A stretch of 64,000 nt of DNA from Novosphingobium sp. SG707 (GTDB lineage Bacteria > Pseudomonadota > Alphaproteobacteria > Sphingomonadales > Sphingomonadaceae). The notes under the pieces were generated by a model. That model was given only the letters and a program-made list of their open reading frames with translations. It was not told the origin of the DNA and did no database searches. Positions 8,673 to 18,235 of the stretch are shown here, piece after piece. Every line of letters begins with the position of its first letter. Positions within the stretch are counted from its first letter, which is position 1. The position numbers were made by a program, and so were the translations under genes. The stretch is taken from assembly GCF_012275515.1 (NCBI RefSeq), contig NZ_JAAZQL010000009.1:62001-126000 (forward strand). Direction: 5' to 3'.

Positions 8673-9857
8673 TCAAGGGGCCTCGTTCAACAGGGCCTCG
8701 TTCAACAACGCCTCGACGCGGGCGGCATCGGGGAACCCTTCGGCCACCCACCGCCCTTCGACCGAGCGGAGAATATGGGCGATACGCGGCCCGGCAGCAA
8801 CGCCGCGCGCGACGATATCGCCGCCTTTTAGGGGGAAAACCGGGATGGTCCAGCCGCCCAAAGGCGCAATCGATCCTCCGGTCAGCAGCAGGCGATCCAT
8901 CGCCCCCTCCATGCCCAGCGCATAGGCCATGGCGCGCGCATCACCTGTATCCTTGCCGCGCGCGGCGGCTTGGGAAAGGCGCTTCTTCTGCGCCCCCGAC
9001 AGGCGAAAGCGCGAGGCGACCTGTTCGGCCAATCCGCTCTGCGCAGGCAGCAGCGCCGCCAGCCGCCGCACCGCATCGGGCGCCACACCCTGCGCCCGCT
9101 CCTGCGCGACCAGATCGGCAAGCGCCTCTACGCAAGCCTCGGGCAAAACCACCGCCAGCACGCCCAGCTCCGCCATCCGCGCCACAGTGGGCGCCGGATC
9201 GGGCAGGCCCAGCAGGTTCATCATCTCCATCCCGATCCGCTCGCGCGACAGGCCCTTGAGCGTGGCGGCCAGCGCGGCGCAGGCCTGTTCGGCCTCCGGA
9301 TCGGGGGTCAGGCCAAAGCGGGCCTGAAAACGGAAATAGCGCAGGATACGCAGGTGGTCCTCACGGATGCGCTGGGCCGCATCGCCGATGAAGCGCACCC
9401 GCCGCGCCGCCAGATCCGCCAGCCCTCCGAAATAATCGAACACTTCGCCCGTGGCGGGATCGACATAGAGCGCGTTGATCGTGAAATCGCGGCGCGCCGC
9501 ATCGTCGCGCCAGTCCTGCGCAAAGGCCACGGTCGCGCGCCGCCCGTCGGTCGACACATCATGGCGCAGTGTGGTGATCTCCACCGGCCCGCCTTCGGTC
9601 AGCGCGGTCACGGTGCCATGCTCTATGCCGGTCGGAACTGTGCGGATGCCTGCGGCCTTGCACCGCGCAATCACCTCTTCGGGCAACAGGGGCGTGGCCG
9701 CATCCATATCCTTGACCGCCAGGCCCAGCAGCGTATCGCGCACGGCTCCGCCCACCCAGCGCAAGGGGCCGACCGCCGCCACCAGTTCGGCCAGGTCCGG
9801 CCGGACCAGCCAGCCTTCGCGTTTCAGAAATTCCGTCATACCGTGCTGTTCAGTCAT
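8673..9857 (-). CDS. cca: CCA tRNA nucleotidyltransferase / poly(A) polymerase family
   Basis: A 394-residue class II nucleotidyltransferase that adds or repairs the 3' CCA of tRNAs. The signature block RWVGGAVRDTLLG is followed by KDMDAAT, whose two aspartates bind the metals. Further diagnostic motifs are RRDFTINAL (residues about 133-141), DYFGG and EDHLRILRYFRFQARFG. The last residues contain a small in-frame duplication, EALLNEALLNEAP. The start at 9857 overlaps the end of the Nudix gene by eight bases, suggesting coupled translation; the ATG at 9839 is an alternative. There is no separate HD domain, so it is the shorter alphaproteobacterial form. Confidence 0.92.
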   Translation of the reverse strand: MTEQHGMTEFLKREGWLVRPDLAELVAAVGPLRWVGGAVRDTLLGLAVKDMDAATPLLPEEVIARCKAAGIRTVPTGIEHGTVTALTEGGPVEITTLRHDVSTDGRRATVAFAQDWRDDAARRDFTINALYVDPATGEVFDYFGGLADLAARRVRFIGDAAQRIREDHLRILRYFRFQARFGLTPDPEAEQACAALAATLKGLSRERIGMEMMNLLGLPDPAPTVARMAELGVLAVVLPEACVEALADLVAQERAQGVAPDAVRRLAALLPAQSGLAEQVASRFRLSGAQKKRLSQAAARGKDTGDARAMAYALGMEGAMDRLLLTGGSIAPLGGWTIPVFPLKGGDIVARGVAAGPRIAHILRSVEGRWVAEGFPDAARVEALLNEALLNEAP

Positions 9858-10446
9858 TTGGCCAGTTCAGGCGTTTGGAAAGATTGGCGAGAATGGCCCC
9901 GGTGATGCCCCAGATGCGATGCCCGTTCCATGGAATTTCGACCAGATGGCGGGTCTTGCCCTCCCATTCGATGGCGCGGCGCTGATGGTTGGCCGGGTCC
10001 ATGACAAAGCCGAAGGGGGCCTCGAACCATTCGGCAACCTCGTCCGGGTTGGGCACCAGCGGCAGATCGGGCGGGATCAGCGCCAGCACCGGCGTCACCG
10101 CATAGCCCGATCCGGTCAGGAACACATCGAGCGGGCCGATCACATCGACATGGCGCGGGTCAATGCCCAACTCCTCCTGTGCCTCGCGCACGGCGGCGTC
10201 TATGTCGGTTTCGCCCGGATCGAGCCGCCCGCCTGGCAAGGCAACCTGTCCGGCATGGGCGCGCATTGTGCCGGGGCGGTGGATCATCAGCACGCCGGGC
10301 GCGGCCCGCTCGGTCACGGCGATCAGCACGGCGGCGGGTTTGAATTCCTCGATGCCCGCCGTGCGCGGGTCGGGAAACAGCGCAGGGACAGGCCCCGCCA
10401 TCCCGGTGTGATACAGCCGCTCCAGCTTGTACCGCAGATTGCTCAT
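9850..10446 (-). CDS. CoA pyrophosphatase-type Nudix hydrolase
   Basis: A 198-residue Nudix protein. The Nudix box GGRLDPGETDIDAAVREAQEELGI fits G-x5-E-x7-R-E-x2-E-E-x-G. Upstream, MIHRPGTMRAHAGQVALPGG matches the NudL/CoAse (UPF0035) motif of enzymes that cleave CoA derivatives to 4'-phosphopantetheine and 3',5'-ADP, so that is the likely activity. The start overlaps the DUF1285 stop as ATGA, and the stop overlaps the cca start, giving a tightly coupled trio. It has no signal peptide and is presumably cytoplasmic. Substrate preference is inferred from motif similarity alone. Confidence 0.9.
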   Translation of the reverse strand: MSNLRYKLERLYHTGMAGPVPALFPDPRTAGIEEFKPAAVLIAVTERAAPGVLMIHRPGTMRAHAGQVALPGGRLDPGETDIDAAVREAQEELGIDPRHVDVIGPLDVFLTGSGYAVTPVLALIPPDLPLVPNPDEVAEWFEAPFGFVMDPANHQRRAIEWEGKTRHLVEIPWNGHRIWGITGAILANLSKRLNWPND

Positions 10447-11012
10447 TGAGGCGTAAGGGGGAAACTTATCCCCAAACTATCCACAGACAGTCCACCGTCT
10501 GTACCCCCATCCATCCCCGCTTTTTCCAGCGCCATATCCACCAATTGTCCCCAAGTGGAGCGGTTGATCCGGGCCAGACAGCCATGACGCACGGCCAGAT
10601 AGATCGCGGGCGTTTCCGCATCGCCCCGCGCGATCAGGGGATGGTCCGGGCCGGCCACCACCGTGTCATCGGTGTTGAGCCGAAACACCAGCGCCCCGTC
10701 AATCCGCGCCACATCCACCGCGACAAAGGCGGCATCGACCACCGCGATCCTCTGGCGATCCTGCGGCGTCACCAGCCAGTGCTGGCCCGCATCGTCGCGC
10801 ATCAGAAGCGTGGAGAAGGCGCGCACCATGGCCGGGCGGGTGATCGGCCCGCCCTGATGCCACCATGATCCGTCGGCGCGGATCTCCATCTGGCTGTCGA
10901 GTTCCTCGGCCGGATGCCATTGATCGACCGGGGGCAGGCGGCGCTCGGCCACCATGCGGGCGATGTCCTCAAGCGAGAGCGCGGCAAGATCGGGAGGGGG
11001 CGTATAGGGCAT
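10443..11012 (-). CDS. DUF1285 family protein
   Basis: A 189-residue conserved protein of unknown function. The block PPVDQWHPAEELDSQMEIRADGSWWHQGGPI, with RPAMVRAFSTLL shortly after, is the diagnostic core of DUF1285. The middle is mainly beta-strand-like and the family is described as PH-like in fold. I preferred the ATG at 11012 (MPYTPPPDLAAL) over the longer frame to 11081, because the upstream stretch does not look coding. It is coupled by ATGA to the Nudix gene, an arrangement common in alphaproteobacteria. The cellular role cannot be read from sequence. Confidence 0.85.
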   Translation of the reverse strand: MPYTPPPDLAALSLEDIARMVAERRLPPVDQWHPAEELDSQMEIRADGSWWHQGGPITRPAMVRAFSTLLMRDDAGQHWLVTPQDRQRIAVVDAAFVAVDVARIDGALVFRLNTDDTVVAGPDHPLIARGDAETPAIYLAVRHGCLARINRSTWGQLVDMALEKAGMDGGTDGGLSVDSLGISFPLTPQ

Positions 11013-11071
11013 GGCGGCAATATGGGGCAGGCGGGCGCTGTGCGCCAGTGCTTCGCCTGCCCTAATTCTGT

Positions 11072-11587
11072 TTAGCCCCAAGGGCCCAGCATGCCCTTTT
11101 GCGGCAGGATGGCGGTATTGTCGCAGCGCACCAGCAGGCGGCGCTGTTCAAACGGTCCGGGCAGATCCCATTCCCCCGTGGGCGCATTGGTAAAGCCCCA
11201 GAAGCGGCCGTAATATTCCGGATCGCCGATCATCACCATGGGCAAGGGCGCCTTGGGGTTCATCGCCGAAATGGCGGCCGTGACCAGCGCCTTGCCAAAG
11301 CCGCGCCCCTGCGCCTCGGGCAGGACGGCGACGGGGCCGACCATGACCATCGGATGGCGGCGGCCATCGGGATCGGTCAGCGCCACCGGCCAGCACTGGA
11401 TCGAGCCGACCACATGCTGTTCCTCGTCCACTGCGGCAAAGGACAGGGCGGGCAGCCATTCGGCATCGCCGCGCACCTTATAGGCGGTGCGCCCGCGTCG
11501 TTCCGGCTCAAACGCGCGATCGAGCAATTCCTCGACCAGCGAGGGGTCAACATTGTCCAGCGGAATGAGCGAGGGTTCGATAGCCAT
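11072..11587 (-). CDS. GNAT N-acetyltransferase (YhbS-like)
   Basis: A 171-residue GCN5-related acetyltransferase. The acetyl-CoA loop appears as VLPEAQGRGFGKALVTAAI (R/Q-x-x-G-x-G/A type), preceded by the strand MVMVGPVAV. The C-terminal part PMVMIGDPEYYGRFWGFTNA resembles the YhbS/COG3153 subgroup. The acceptor substrate is unknown. I chose the ATG at 11587 (MAIEPSLIPLDN); the reading frame continues upstream to 12247 but runs antisense to rnhB there and is not credible. It diverges from rnhB, with about 97 bases between the starts. Confidence 0.85.
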   Translation of the reverse strand: MAIEPSLIPLDNVDPSLVEELLDRAFEPERRGRTAYKVRGDAEWLPALSFAAVDEEQHVVGSIQCWPVALTDPDGRRHPMVMVGPVAVLPEAQGRGFGKALVTAAISAMNPKAPLPMVMIGDPEYYGRFWGFTNAPTGEWDLPGPFEQRRLLVRCDNTAILPQKGMLGPWG

Positions 11588-11683
11588 AATGCCGGGCGCG
11601 TTAGGGCAGGGGGGCGCCAGATGCAAGCAAGCTATGCAAGGAAATGCTTGCGGGCGGGCTGCTGGGGCGGCAATCGGGGCGTC

Positions 11684-12262
11684 ATGATCTTTGGCGTGGA
11701 TGAAGCGGGGCGCGGCCCCTTGGCGGGGCCTGTGGTGGCGGGCGCGGTGTGGCTTTGCGACAGTGCGATCGAGGGGTTGGCCGACAGCAAGAAATTGTCG
11801 GCCAAGCGGCGTGCGGCGTTGGAGGCGCGGATCATGGCCGAGGCGCATTGGGCCATCGGCGTGGTCGAGGCCGACGAGATCGACCGGATCAACATCTTTG
11901 CCGCCACGATGCTGGCCATGACGCGGGCGGTCGGCGCGCTGGTGGCCAAGGTGGGTGAACCCGCGATGGTGCTGATCGACGGCAACAAGACGCCGCAGGG
12001 GCGCGTGGGCGACTGGTGCTGGGCCGCGCGGGCGATTGTGGGGGGCGATGCCACAGAGGCGGCGATCTCTGCTGCCAGCATCATCGCCAAGGAACACCGC
12101 GACCGCGTGATGCGCGAACTGGCGCTGGCGCACCCCCATTATGGGTGGGAGCGCAATGCCGGATATGGCACGGCGCAGCATCTGGCGGGTTTGCGCGAAC
12201 ATGGGCCTTGCGAGCATCATCGGCGGACTTTCGCGCCAGTCGCGCAATTGTCCCTTTTGTAA
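11684..12262 (+). CDS. rnhB: Ribonuclease HII
   Basis: A 192-residue RNase HII, which nicks 5' of ribonucleotides embedded in DNA and removes RNA from RNA-DNA hybrids. The catalytic Asp-Glu pair is in FGVDEAGRGPLAGP at the N-terminus. The third acid lies in VLIDGNK and the fourth in AAISAASIIAKEHRD. The C-terminal HYGWERNAGYGTAQH segment is also typical. The ATG at 11684 gives the standard N-terminus and has GGGG close upstream. Adjacency to ccrM is conserved in several alphaproteobacterial lineages, which supports both calls. Confidence 0.94.
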   Translation: MIFGVDEAGRGPLAGPVVAGAVWLCDSAIEGLADSKKLSAKRRAALEARIMAEAHWAIGVVEADEIDRINIFAATMLAMTRAVGALVAKVGEPAMVLIDGNKTPQGRVGDWCWAARAIVGGDATEAAISAASIIAKEHRDRVMRELALAHPHYGWERNAGYGTAQHLAGLREHGPCEHHRRTFAPVAQLSLL

Positions 12263-12275
12263 AAAATCGCCCCCT

Positions 12276-13673
<1,398 letters not shown>

Positions 13674-13693
13674 TCGGGTCTAAGCGCGGGTCT

Positions 13694-14779
13694 ATGACTG
13701 TTTACCTGCGCCCGATCGCCCTTGCCGACAGCCCCCAGTCCGAGGAAGGCGAAGCTCTTCGTCTGGCGGGCGGGCTGACCTATGCCAGCCGTTTCGCGCT
13801 GATCCGGCGCGAAGGCGGCAAGGTGGTCGAACGCACCCGCTTTGGCATGGCCGAGGCGGGCCGCGTCATCCAGGGCGAGGCCGAGGAACAATGGGAAGCG
13901 CTGCGTGCCCCCCGCGTGCCGTTGCAGATGGGCGCGCGGACGGTGCGGCTGGATCAGCCGCAGGTGATGGGCATCCTCAACGTCACGCCGGACAGTTTTT
14001 CCGACGGCGGCCGCAATATTTCCGGGCCGGATGTGCCAAAGATCCATGCGAGCGCGATGCTGGAGGCGGGCGCGGCGATGATCGACATTGGCGGCGAAAG
14101 CACACGCCCCGGAGCGCCCCCGGTGTGGGAGGGCGACGAGATCGAGCGCGTGGTCCCGGTGATCGAAAAGTTGGCCCGCACGGGCGCGGCGATCAGCGTG
14201 GACACTCGCCGCGTGGGCGTGTTCGAGGCGGCGCTGGCGGCAGGCGCGCATCTGTGGAACGATGTCTCGGGCCTGCGTCATGATCCGCGCAGTCTGGAAT
14301 TTGCCGCCCATTGCGGCGCGCCCGTCTGCATCATGCATGCGCCGGGCAAGGGTGAAGATCTCCACGAGGATGGCCATTACGGCGATGTCGTGCTGGACGT
14401 GTTCGACTGGCTGCGCGCCCGGCGCGATGCGGCCGAGGCGGCGGGCGTGGCGCGGAGCCGCATCCTGCTCGACCCCGGCATCGGTTTTGGCAAGACATTG
14501 CAGGAAAACCTTGCGCTGATGAACGCGCTGCCGCTGTTTCATGCGCTGGGCTGCGCCCTGTTGGTTGGGGCCAGCCGTAAACGGATGATCGGGGCTTTGT
14601 CCAATGAGGCTCCTGCCGACAAGCGTTTGGGCGGGTCGCTGATGCTGGCCGTACGGATGATGGATGCCGGGGCGCAGGTCATCCGCGTGCATGATGTGGC
14701 GCAGACGGTCCAGGCGCTGCATGTGTGGCGCGGTTTGCGCGATGCGGCTTTGACGGATTTTGGGCAGTTGGTGGATTGA
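13694..14779 (+). CDS. folP: Dihydropteroate synthase with N-terminal extension
   Basis: A 361-residue dihydropteroate synthase, which joins p-aminobenzoate to dihydropterin pyrophosphate in folate synthesis and is the target of sulfonamides. The signatures are MGILNVTPDSFSDGG (from residue 92), IDIGGESTRPGA and ILLDPGIGFGKT near residue 260, with the late GASRKRMIG block. E. coli FolP has about 282 residues; here roughly 85 extra N-terminal residues precede the TIM barrel and match no domain I recognise. It lies 20 bases after ccrM and is probably co-transcribed with it. A composite palindromic repeat starts 14 bases after the stop and may end the transcript. Confidence 0.93.
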   Translation: MTVYLRPIALADSPQSEEGEALRLAGGLTYASRFALIRREGGKVVERTRFGMAEAGRVIQGEAEEQWEALRAPRVPLQMGARTVRLDQPQVMGILNVTPDSFSDGGRNISGPDVPKIHASAMLEAGAAMIDIGGESTRPGAPPVWEGDEIERVVPVIEKLARTGAAISVDTRRVGVFEAALAAGAHLWNDVSGLRHDPRSLEFAAHCGAPVCIMHAPGKGEDLHEDGHYGDVVLDVFDWLRARRDAAEAAGVARSRILLDPGIGFGKTLQENLALMNALPLFHALGCALLVGASRKRMIGALSNEAPADKRLGGSLMLAVRMMDAGAQVIRVHDVAQTVQALHVWRGLRDAALTDFGQLVD

Positions 14780-14792
14780 GGGGGTAAGAAGG

Positions 14793-14987
14793 TTTGCCTC
14801 CGGCGGGCAAAGGGTCTTGACCCTTTGCAATCCCATTATTTGGCGTTCGGTTTGCCAGCCTGCGCCGATCCGCGAAGCGGTTTTAAAGCCTGCGGCGCTG
14901 CAAGGTTGCGCGAAGCTGATCCCATAGCGCAACAAAGACAATATGGGGATTGCAAAGGGTCAAGACCCTTTGCCCGCCGGAGGCAAA
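14793..14987. repeat. Composite palindromic intergenic repeat, copy A
   Basis: Two inverted arms of about 42 bases (14793-14834 and 14946-14987) each contain TTTGCCTCCGGCGGGC and a hairpin. The left stem is GCAAAGGGTC/GACCCTTTGC with a two-base loop, followed by AATCCC. Between them lie CCGATCCGCGAAGCGG, the half-palindrome TTAAAGCCTGCGGCGC and a GTTGCGC...GCGCAAC pair. The element fills the gap between convergent folP and the NtrC-like gene. It contains no gene. Confidence 0.9.
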
Positions 14988-15000
14988 AACCCGAAAGCCC

Positions 15001-16446
15001 TTACGCCGCGTCCCCAATCCCAAGCTCGCTCAACTTTCGATACAGTGTCGAACGCCCGATCCCCAGCCGCCGCGCCACTTCGGTCATGCGGCCCCGGTAA
15101 TGCCCGATGGCCAGCCGGATCACGTCCGCCTCGATGTCCTCCAGGGGGCGCAGATTGCCATCGGCGGTAAACAGCATCACGCCCGCGCTTTCGTGGGCCA
15201 CGCCATTGCTGGGGCTCATCGGCTCGGCGGAGATCATGCTGGAGAGTTGGGGGAAATCGTCGGCAGTCAGCGCGTCGCCATCGCAGAAGACGGCGGCGCG
15301 GAATAGGACGGCCTGAAGCTGGCGCACGTTGCCGGGCCAGTCATAGGCCGAGAGCAGCGACAGCGCGCCATCGGTGATGCCCAGTTCGCGCAGGCCCGGC
15401 TGTTCGCCGATGCGGGCGAGAAAATGCCGCGCCAGCGCCGGAATATCGCCCAGCCGCGCGCGCAGCGGCGGCAGCGACACCGTGGTCGCGCAGATCGCGG
15501 CGTGGAGTTCGGGCAGGAAATCGCCATGGACGATGAGATCCTTGAGCGGATAATTCGACGCCGCGATCAGCCGCACATCCACCCGGAAGGCATGGCGCGC
15601 GCCGATCGGGCGGCATGATCCTGTGGTCAGATATTCGGCCAGCCGCTCCTGAACGCCCATCGGCAGGCGGTCGATTTCGTCGATCACCAGCGTGGCGCCG
15701 TCGCAATATTGGATCGCGCCCATCTGGCGGTCGAAAGCGCCGGGAAAGGCGCCCTTTTCATGGCCGAACAGAGCGGATTCGATGGAATTGCCCGGCGTCG
15801 ATCCCGCATTGACGATGCGCAGCGGCATTTTGGCACGCTGCGATGCGGCGTGGATGGCGCGCACCAGCATTTCCTTGCCGGTGCCGCTCTCGCCCTCGAT
15901 CAGCAGATGGCCCTGACCGCGCGCGGATTTGGCGGCGATGGCAAGCGCCGTGCGGAAGGCCGGAGCTGCACCAATCATCGATTCAAAATCGGCCGGACCG
16001 TTCATCTTTTCGGTCAACGGCTGCAATTCATCGCGCGGCGTTTCGCGCGTGGTGGCGTTGCGCAGGGCGCTCATCAGCCGGTCGGGCGCGATGGGCTTGA
16101 TGAGGTAATCGGTTGCGCCCGCGCGCATCGCTTCAACCGCCAGCAGCGGCGAGGCCGAGGTTGTCAGCATCAGGATCGGCAGGGCGGGGCGGCGGCTGCG
16201 CAGATCGGCGATCAGCGAGCAGGCTTCATCGCCCGGCACCCATTGATCAAGGATCACCGCGCCCAATTGCATGCCCTGCCGCGTGCCCAGCATGGCCACG
16301 GCCGTTTCGGCATCGCCCACCACCAGCGTCCGCCAGCCCTCACGCGCGGCCAGCGCGGTGATCAGGCGGCTCTGGGCCGGCTCATCGTCGATCAGCATCA
16401 GCAGGCGCTGTTCGGTCTCTGCCATATTTGCGCGGTCTGTCGTCAT
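15001..16446 (-). CDS. NtrC-family response regulator with altered GAFTGA loop
   Basis: A 481-residue three-domain regulator. It has a receiver (about 12-130; phosphoacceptor Asp67 in VILDQWVPG, Lys117), an AAA+ domain (about 155-380; Walker A GESGTGKE at 185-192, Walker B LVIDEIDR) and a Fis-type helix-turn-helix (TEVARRLGIGRSTLYRKL). Sigma-54 activators of this class remodel RNA polymerase through a GAFTGA loop; here it reads GAFPGA (232-237), with Thr replaced by Pro. That may weaken sigma-54 contact or mark a sigma-54-independent regulator. No sensor kinase gene is adjacent. The ATG at 16446 was used; ATG 16425 is possible. It is convergent with folP across repeat copy A. Confidence 0.88.
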   Translation of the reverse strand: MTTDRANMAETEQRLLMLIDDEPAQSRLITALAAREGWRTLVVGDAETAVAMLGTRQGMQLGAVILDQWVPGDEACSLIADLRSRRPALPILMLTTSASPLLAVEAMRAGATDYLIKPIAPDRLMSALRNATTRETPRDELQPLTEKMNGPADFESMIGAAPAFRTALAIAAKSARGQGHLLIEGESGTGKEMLVRAIHAASQRAKMPLRIVNAGSTPGNSIESALFGHEKGAFPGAFDRQMGAIQYCDGATLVIDEIDRLPMGVQERLAEYLTTGSCRPIGARHAFRVDVRLIAASNYPLKDLIVHGDFLPELHAAICATTVSLPPLRARLGDIPALARHFLARIGEQPGLRELGITDGALSLLSAYDWPGNVRQLQAVLFRAAVFCDGDALTADDFPQLSSMISAEPMSPSNGVAHESAGVMLFTADGNLRPLEDIEADVIRLAIGHYRGRMTEVARRLGIGRSTLYRKLSELGIGDAA

Positions 16447-16596
16447 AGAGGCTGAATTTAGCCAAATTGGGTAAAGACCTGCTTAAACCTGACCCGGCCG
16501 GCATCCGGATTTTTCGGGCCGCGCGTCAACCATGGTGGCGAAAATGAAATTTAACCTATGGTGCAATTTATGTTTTGCCGCGGATCATGTTTTATC

Positions 16597-16624
16597 TTGT
16601 GCTGACGTCTCAGGATGATAAGAA
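16597..16624 (+). promoter_or_regulatory. Possible promoter of the cox4-pnt operon
   Basis: TTGTGC (16597-16602) and TAAGAA (16619-16624) are spaced by 16 bases, and a transcript would begin about 30 bases before the 41-codon gene. The rest of 16447-16659 is relatively AT-rich and has no coding potential. This is a motif match only. Confidence 0.3.
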
Positions 16625-16659
16625 TTGGCCAAGAATTTAATGGGACAGGGGAAAAATCA

Positions 16660-16785
16660 ATGACTCACACTCAGGATATTACCGCCGCGCGGCAAACCTA
16701 TGAGGGTTTCATTCGCCTGATCAAGGTCAGCACCCCGGTCATCGCCATCGTGGCCGCTTTCGTCGTCTATCTCATCTCCCGCTGA
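16660..16785 (+). CDS. aa3-type cytochrome c oxidase subunit IV (41 residues)
   Basis: A 41-residue protein: a short polar N-terminus, the motif ARQTYEGFIRLIKVS, then one transmembrane helix ending in LISR. The Y-x-GF-x-x-L/I block before the helix is the hallmark of the tiny alphaproteobacterial aa3-oxidase subunit IV (COX4_pro_2 type), which packs against the oxidase core. The ATG at 16660 has AGGGGA upstream. It precedes pntAA by ten bases. The oxidase core genes are not in this window, so its assignment to the complex rests on motif and family knowledge. Confidence 0.75.
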   Translation: MTHTQDITAARQTYEGFIRLIKVSTPVIAIVAAFVVYLISR

Positions 16786-16795
16786 AAGGTCTGGA

Positions 16796-17926
16796 ATGAC
16801 GGATAAATTGCGCATCGCCGCTCTTAAGGAAAGAGCGGCGGGGGAAACGCGCGTCTGCGTGACGCCGGAAACGGTGAAGAAATTCACAAACCTTGGTGCG
16901 ATTGTGGCGGTGGAAAACGGGGCGGGACATGCCGCCTCGATTGCCGATGCCGATTATGCCGCGGTGGGCGCAATCATGGGCGATGCGGCCTCGGTGGTGG
17001 CGGGTGCGGATATTGTGCTGGGGGTTCAGGGGCCGGATGTAGGCCTGCTCTCGGGCGCGAAGCCGGGCGTGTGGGTTGCGGCGGGGCTTGATCCTTTTGG
17101 TCAGCGCGGGCGGGTTGATGCCTATGCGGCGGCCGGGGTTGAGGCGCTGGCGATGGAATTCATGCCGCGTATCACGCGTGCGCAGTCGATGGACATCCTT
17201 TCCTCGCAAAGCAATCTGGCGGGGTATAAGGCCGTGATTGATGCTGCGGGCGTTTATGGCCGAGCCTTTCCGATGATGATGACGGCGGCGGGCACGATCT
17301 CGGCGGCCAAGGCGTTCATCATGGGCGTGGGCGTGGCGGGGCTTCAGGCCATCGCCACCGCGCGGCGTCTGGGCGCGCAGGTCTCGGCCACCGACGTGCG
17401 CAGCGCGACCAAGGAGCAGATCCAATCACTAGGCGCCAAGCCGATCTTCGTGGAAAATGTCGCGGGCATCGAGGGCGAGGGCGCGGGCGGCTATGCCACC
17501 GAAATGAGCCCGGAATATCAGGCGGCGCAGGCCGAACTGGTCTCCAGCCATATCGCCAAGCAGGACATCGTCATCACCACGGCGCTTATCCCCGGACGGG
17601 CGGCGCCGCGCCTGATTTCCGATGCGCAGATCGCCACGATGAAGCCGGGCAGCGTCATTTTCGACCTTGCCGTGGCGCAGGGCGGCAATGTCGAAGGTTC
17701 GGTTCCCGATCAGATCGTGGAGCGGCACGGCGTCCGGATCATCGGTTATTCCAATACGCCCGCGCATTTGGCGGCAGATGCCTCGGCTCTGTTTGCGCGC
17801 AATCTCTACAACTTCCTCTCGGCCTTTTGGGACAAGGAGCAGGGCAAGCCTGTTCTGGACGAGGAAATCGGCAATGCGATCCGGCTGACGCAAGGCGGCC
17901 AGGTCGTCAATCCGCGACTGCTCTGA
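16796..17926 (+). CDS. pntAA: NAD(P) transhydrogenase subunit alpha, part 1
   Basis: A 376-residue NAD(H)-binding domain I of the proton-translocating transhydrogenase, which uses the proton gradient to make NADPH from NADH. It resembles alanine dehydrogenase. The N-terminal half has the KERAAGETRVCVTPETV block; the Rossmann segment is VGVAGLQAIATARRLGAQVSATDVR, and the mobile-loop region is near GYATEMS. In alphaproteobacteria the alpha chain is split, and the next gene supplies the membrane part. The ATG at 16796 follows AAAGGT. It is the second gene of the cox4-pntAA-pntAB-pntB run. Confidence 0.95.
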   Translation: MTDKLRIAALKERAAGETRVCVTPETVKKFTNLGAIVAVENGAGHAASIADADYAAVGAIMGDAASVVAGADIVLGVQGPDVGLLSGAKPGVWVAAGLDPFGQRGRVDAYAAAGVEALAMEFMPRITRAQSMDILSSQSNLAGYKAVIDAAGVYGRAFPMMMTAAGTISAAKAFIMGVGVAGLQAIATARRLGAQVSATDVRSATKEQIQSLGAKPIFVENVAGIEGEGAGGYATEMSPEYQAAQAELVSSHIAKQDIVITTALIPGRAAPRLISDAQIATMKPGSVIFDLAVAQGGNVEGSVPDQIVERHGVRIIGYSNTPAHLAADASALFARNLYNFLSAFWDKEQGKPVLDEEIGNAIRLTQGGQVVNPRLL

Positions 17927-17938
17927 GGGGAGGGCGTA

Positions 17939-18235
17939 ATGGACTTTATCTCGATCCTGTCGATCTTCGTGCTGGCGTGTTTCGTCGGCTATTATGTGGT
18001 GTGGTCGGTCACGCCTGCGCTGCACACGCCCTTGATGGCGGTGACGAATGCGATCTCCTCGGTCATCGTGGTGGGCGCGTTGATCGCGGCGGCGGCCTCT
18101 GGGCTGGGCGCTGCGGGTGGCGTGTCGAAGTGGCTGGGGCTGGGCGCGGTGGTGCTGGCTTCGGTCAATATCTTTGGCGGCTTTGCGGTTACGGCGCGCA
18201 TGTTGGCCATGTATAAGAAGAAGGAGAAGAAGTGA
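17939..18235 (+). CDS. pntAB: NAD(P) transhydrogenase subunit alpha, part 2 (membrane domain)
   Basis: A 98-residue integral membrane protein with three to four helices (about residues 4-22, 33-57 and 65-90) and a basic tail, [27 protein letters not shown] and [13 protein letters not shown] are the standard motifs of the C-terminal alpha-subunit domain, which forms part of the proton channel with PntB. It starts 12 bases after pntAA, and its TGA overlaps the pntB start, so the three parts are made in step. Separate encoding of this domain is the usual alphaproteobacterial arrangement, not a broken gene. Confidence 0.95.
   Translation: MDFISILSIFVLACFVGYYVVWSVTPALHTPLMAVTNAISSVIVVGALIAAAASGLGAAGGVSKWLGLGAVVLASVNIFGGFAVTARMLAMYKKKEKK

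Noticed and set aside
8673-8715. Short tandem duplication at the cca 3' end as a sign of recent insertion
   Set aside because: It is a single in-frame repeat (EALLNEALLNEAP) at a C-terminus and is readily explained by replication slippage.
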